Assembly: GCF_900129155.1 (NCBI RefSeq)
Contig: NZ_FQVF01000006.1
Span: 124,001 to 188,000, forward strand
Origin: Marinomonas polaris DSM 16579
GTDB taxonomy: Bacteria > Pseudomonadota > Gammaproteobacteria > Pseudomonadales > Marinomonadaceae
DNA: 64,000 bases
Reading direction: 5' to 3'
The translations under genes and the position numbers were made by a program. Below the pieces are notes generated by a model. The model saw only the letters and a list, made by a program, of their open reading frames with translations. It searched no databases and was not told the origin of the DNA. Below are positions 63,533 through 64,000 of the stretch, piece by piece (position 1 is the first letter of the stretch; every line of letters starts with the position of its first letter).

Positions 63533-63982
63533 CTATTTTGACCAACGCTCTAGGCTTTTTTCATCGTTAGTATTAGCCTCTACCCAACGACTTTCTGAGC
63601 CTTCAGATTCTTTTTTCCAAAACGCTGCTCGGCTTTTCAAATAATCCATAATAAAGTCACACGCTTGAAAGGCTTCTGAACGATGAGAGGCACTGACACC
63701 AACAAATACGATCTGATCATCTACTGACAAACGACCCACACGGTGCACAACGCAAACGTCTAATAAAGGCCAACGTGCATTGGCTTCATCAACAATGGCT
63801 TGTAAGTTACGTTCTGTCATTCCTGGATAATGCTCAAGTTCGAAGCTGCAGGCCTCTTTGGGTAAGTCAGAAAACTGGCGTACCAAACCAACAAACATGG
63901 CAACAGCACCCGTTTGATTAGCCTTCAATAAGCTTTTATATAAAACATCAACGTGAAAATCTTCTTCCTGTATGAGAATCAT
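63533..63982 (-). CDS. moaE: Molybdopterin synthase catalytic subunit
   Basis: Large subunit of molybdopterin synthase, which adds the dithiolene sulfurs to precursor Z using MoaD thiocarboxylate. The 149-residue protein has the signatures GAVAMFVGLVRQF, LEHYPGMTERNLQAIVDEA, HRVGRLSVDDQIVFVGVSASHRSEAF and KSRAAFWKKE, with the active-site lysines. Length matches E. coli MoaE (150). The ATG directly follows the moaD stop (TAAATG), so the subunits are co-translated. Convergent with the recombinase gene. Confidence 0.97.
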   Translation of the reverse strand: MILIQEEDFHVDVLYKSLLKANQTGAVAMFVGLVRQFSDLPKEACSFELEHYPGMTERNLQAIVDEANARWPLLDVCVVHRVGRLSVDDQIVFVGVSASHRSEAFQACDFIMDYLKSRAAFWKKESEGSESRWVEANTNDEKSLERWSK

Positions 63983-64000
63983 TTAGCCTCCGGTGACAGG
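63983..64000 (-). CDS. moaD: Molybdopterin synthase sulfur carrier subunit, last codons only
   Basis: Only the final five codons and the stop lie in the window. On the minus strand they read Pro-Val-Thr-Gly-Gly-TAA, immediately before the moaE ATG. A C-terminal Gly-Gly next to moaE is the MoaD hallmark, needed for thiocarboxylate formation. The rest of the gene lies to the right of the window. Confidence 0.85.
   Translation of the reverse strand, partial: PVTGG

Noticed and set aside
1..64000. CRISPR arrays, tRNA or rRNA genes, insertion sequences
   Set aside because: No regularly spaced repeats, cloverleaf-like sequences, rRNA segments or transposase genes were seen on either strand.

Overview
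The window looks like core chromosome of a marine gammaproteobacterium of the Oceanospirillales/Pseudomonas side, most like Marinomonas. This is inferred from gene content and order (yceF/yceD-rpmF-plsX-fabD-fabG-acpP-fabF, lexA followed by PA3009/PA3010-like genes and topA, a PerM/TusA/M48 block, leuCDB with a divergent LysR gene) and from moderately AT-rich codon use. No database was searched. No rRNA, tRNA, CRISPR array, insertion sequence or prophage block was seen.

Layout. 1-7.1 kb: LolC/E permease fragment, dapA-bamC-purC, a peroxiredoxin, an aldo/keto reductase with divergent LysR regulator, and an AEC transporter. 7.1-10.2 kb: queF, a YadGH-type ABC exporter and a small unknown gene. 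10.2-16.1 kb: the fatty-acid/phospholipid cluster with yceD and rpmF, lacking fabH between plsX and fabD, with divergent yceF. 16.1-26.3 kb: patatin lipase, DUF4892, hydrolase, sixA, DUF4389, gpsA, selO, rhlB and dinG, then divergent lexA behind two SOS boxes. 26.4-34.9 kb: two small Pseudomonas-like conserved genes, topA, two unknown membrane-anchored proteins, a universal stress protein, cysS and glnS. 35-42 kb: azlCD with a fused MarR-GNAT regulator, queC, queE, ppiB-lpxH and a sodium-coupled symporter. 42-48 kb: an unknown gene, miaE, a pseudokinase-membrane-FGE fusion and an unusually long aconitase B behind a structured leader. 48-56 kb: hpf, DUF1275, asd, leuBDC, a LysR gene and an MFS carrier. 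56-64 kb: a GH13 alpha-glucosidase, PerM, TusA-like protein, BepA-like protease, a tandem triplet of small secreted proteins of unknown function, a lone tyrosine recombinase, moaE and the last codons of moaD.

Working together. The fab cluster makes acyl-ACP, which PlsX and GpsA feed towards phospholipids. QueE, QueC and QueF cover three steps of queuosine precursor synthesis from three separate sites. Asd and DapA serve the aspartate family and LeuCDB makes leucine. LexA and DinG share one SOS control region. Most genes are housekeeping. The parts least explained by known biology are the pseudokinase/FGE protein, the acnB leader, the secreted triplet and the apparently leaderless yceD start.
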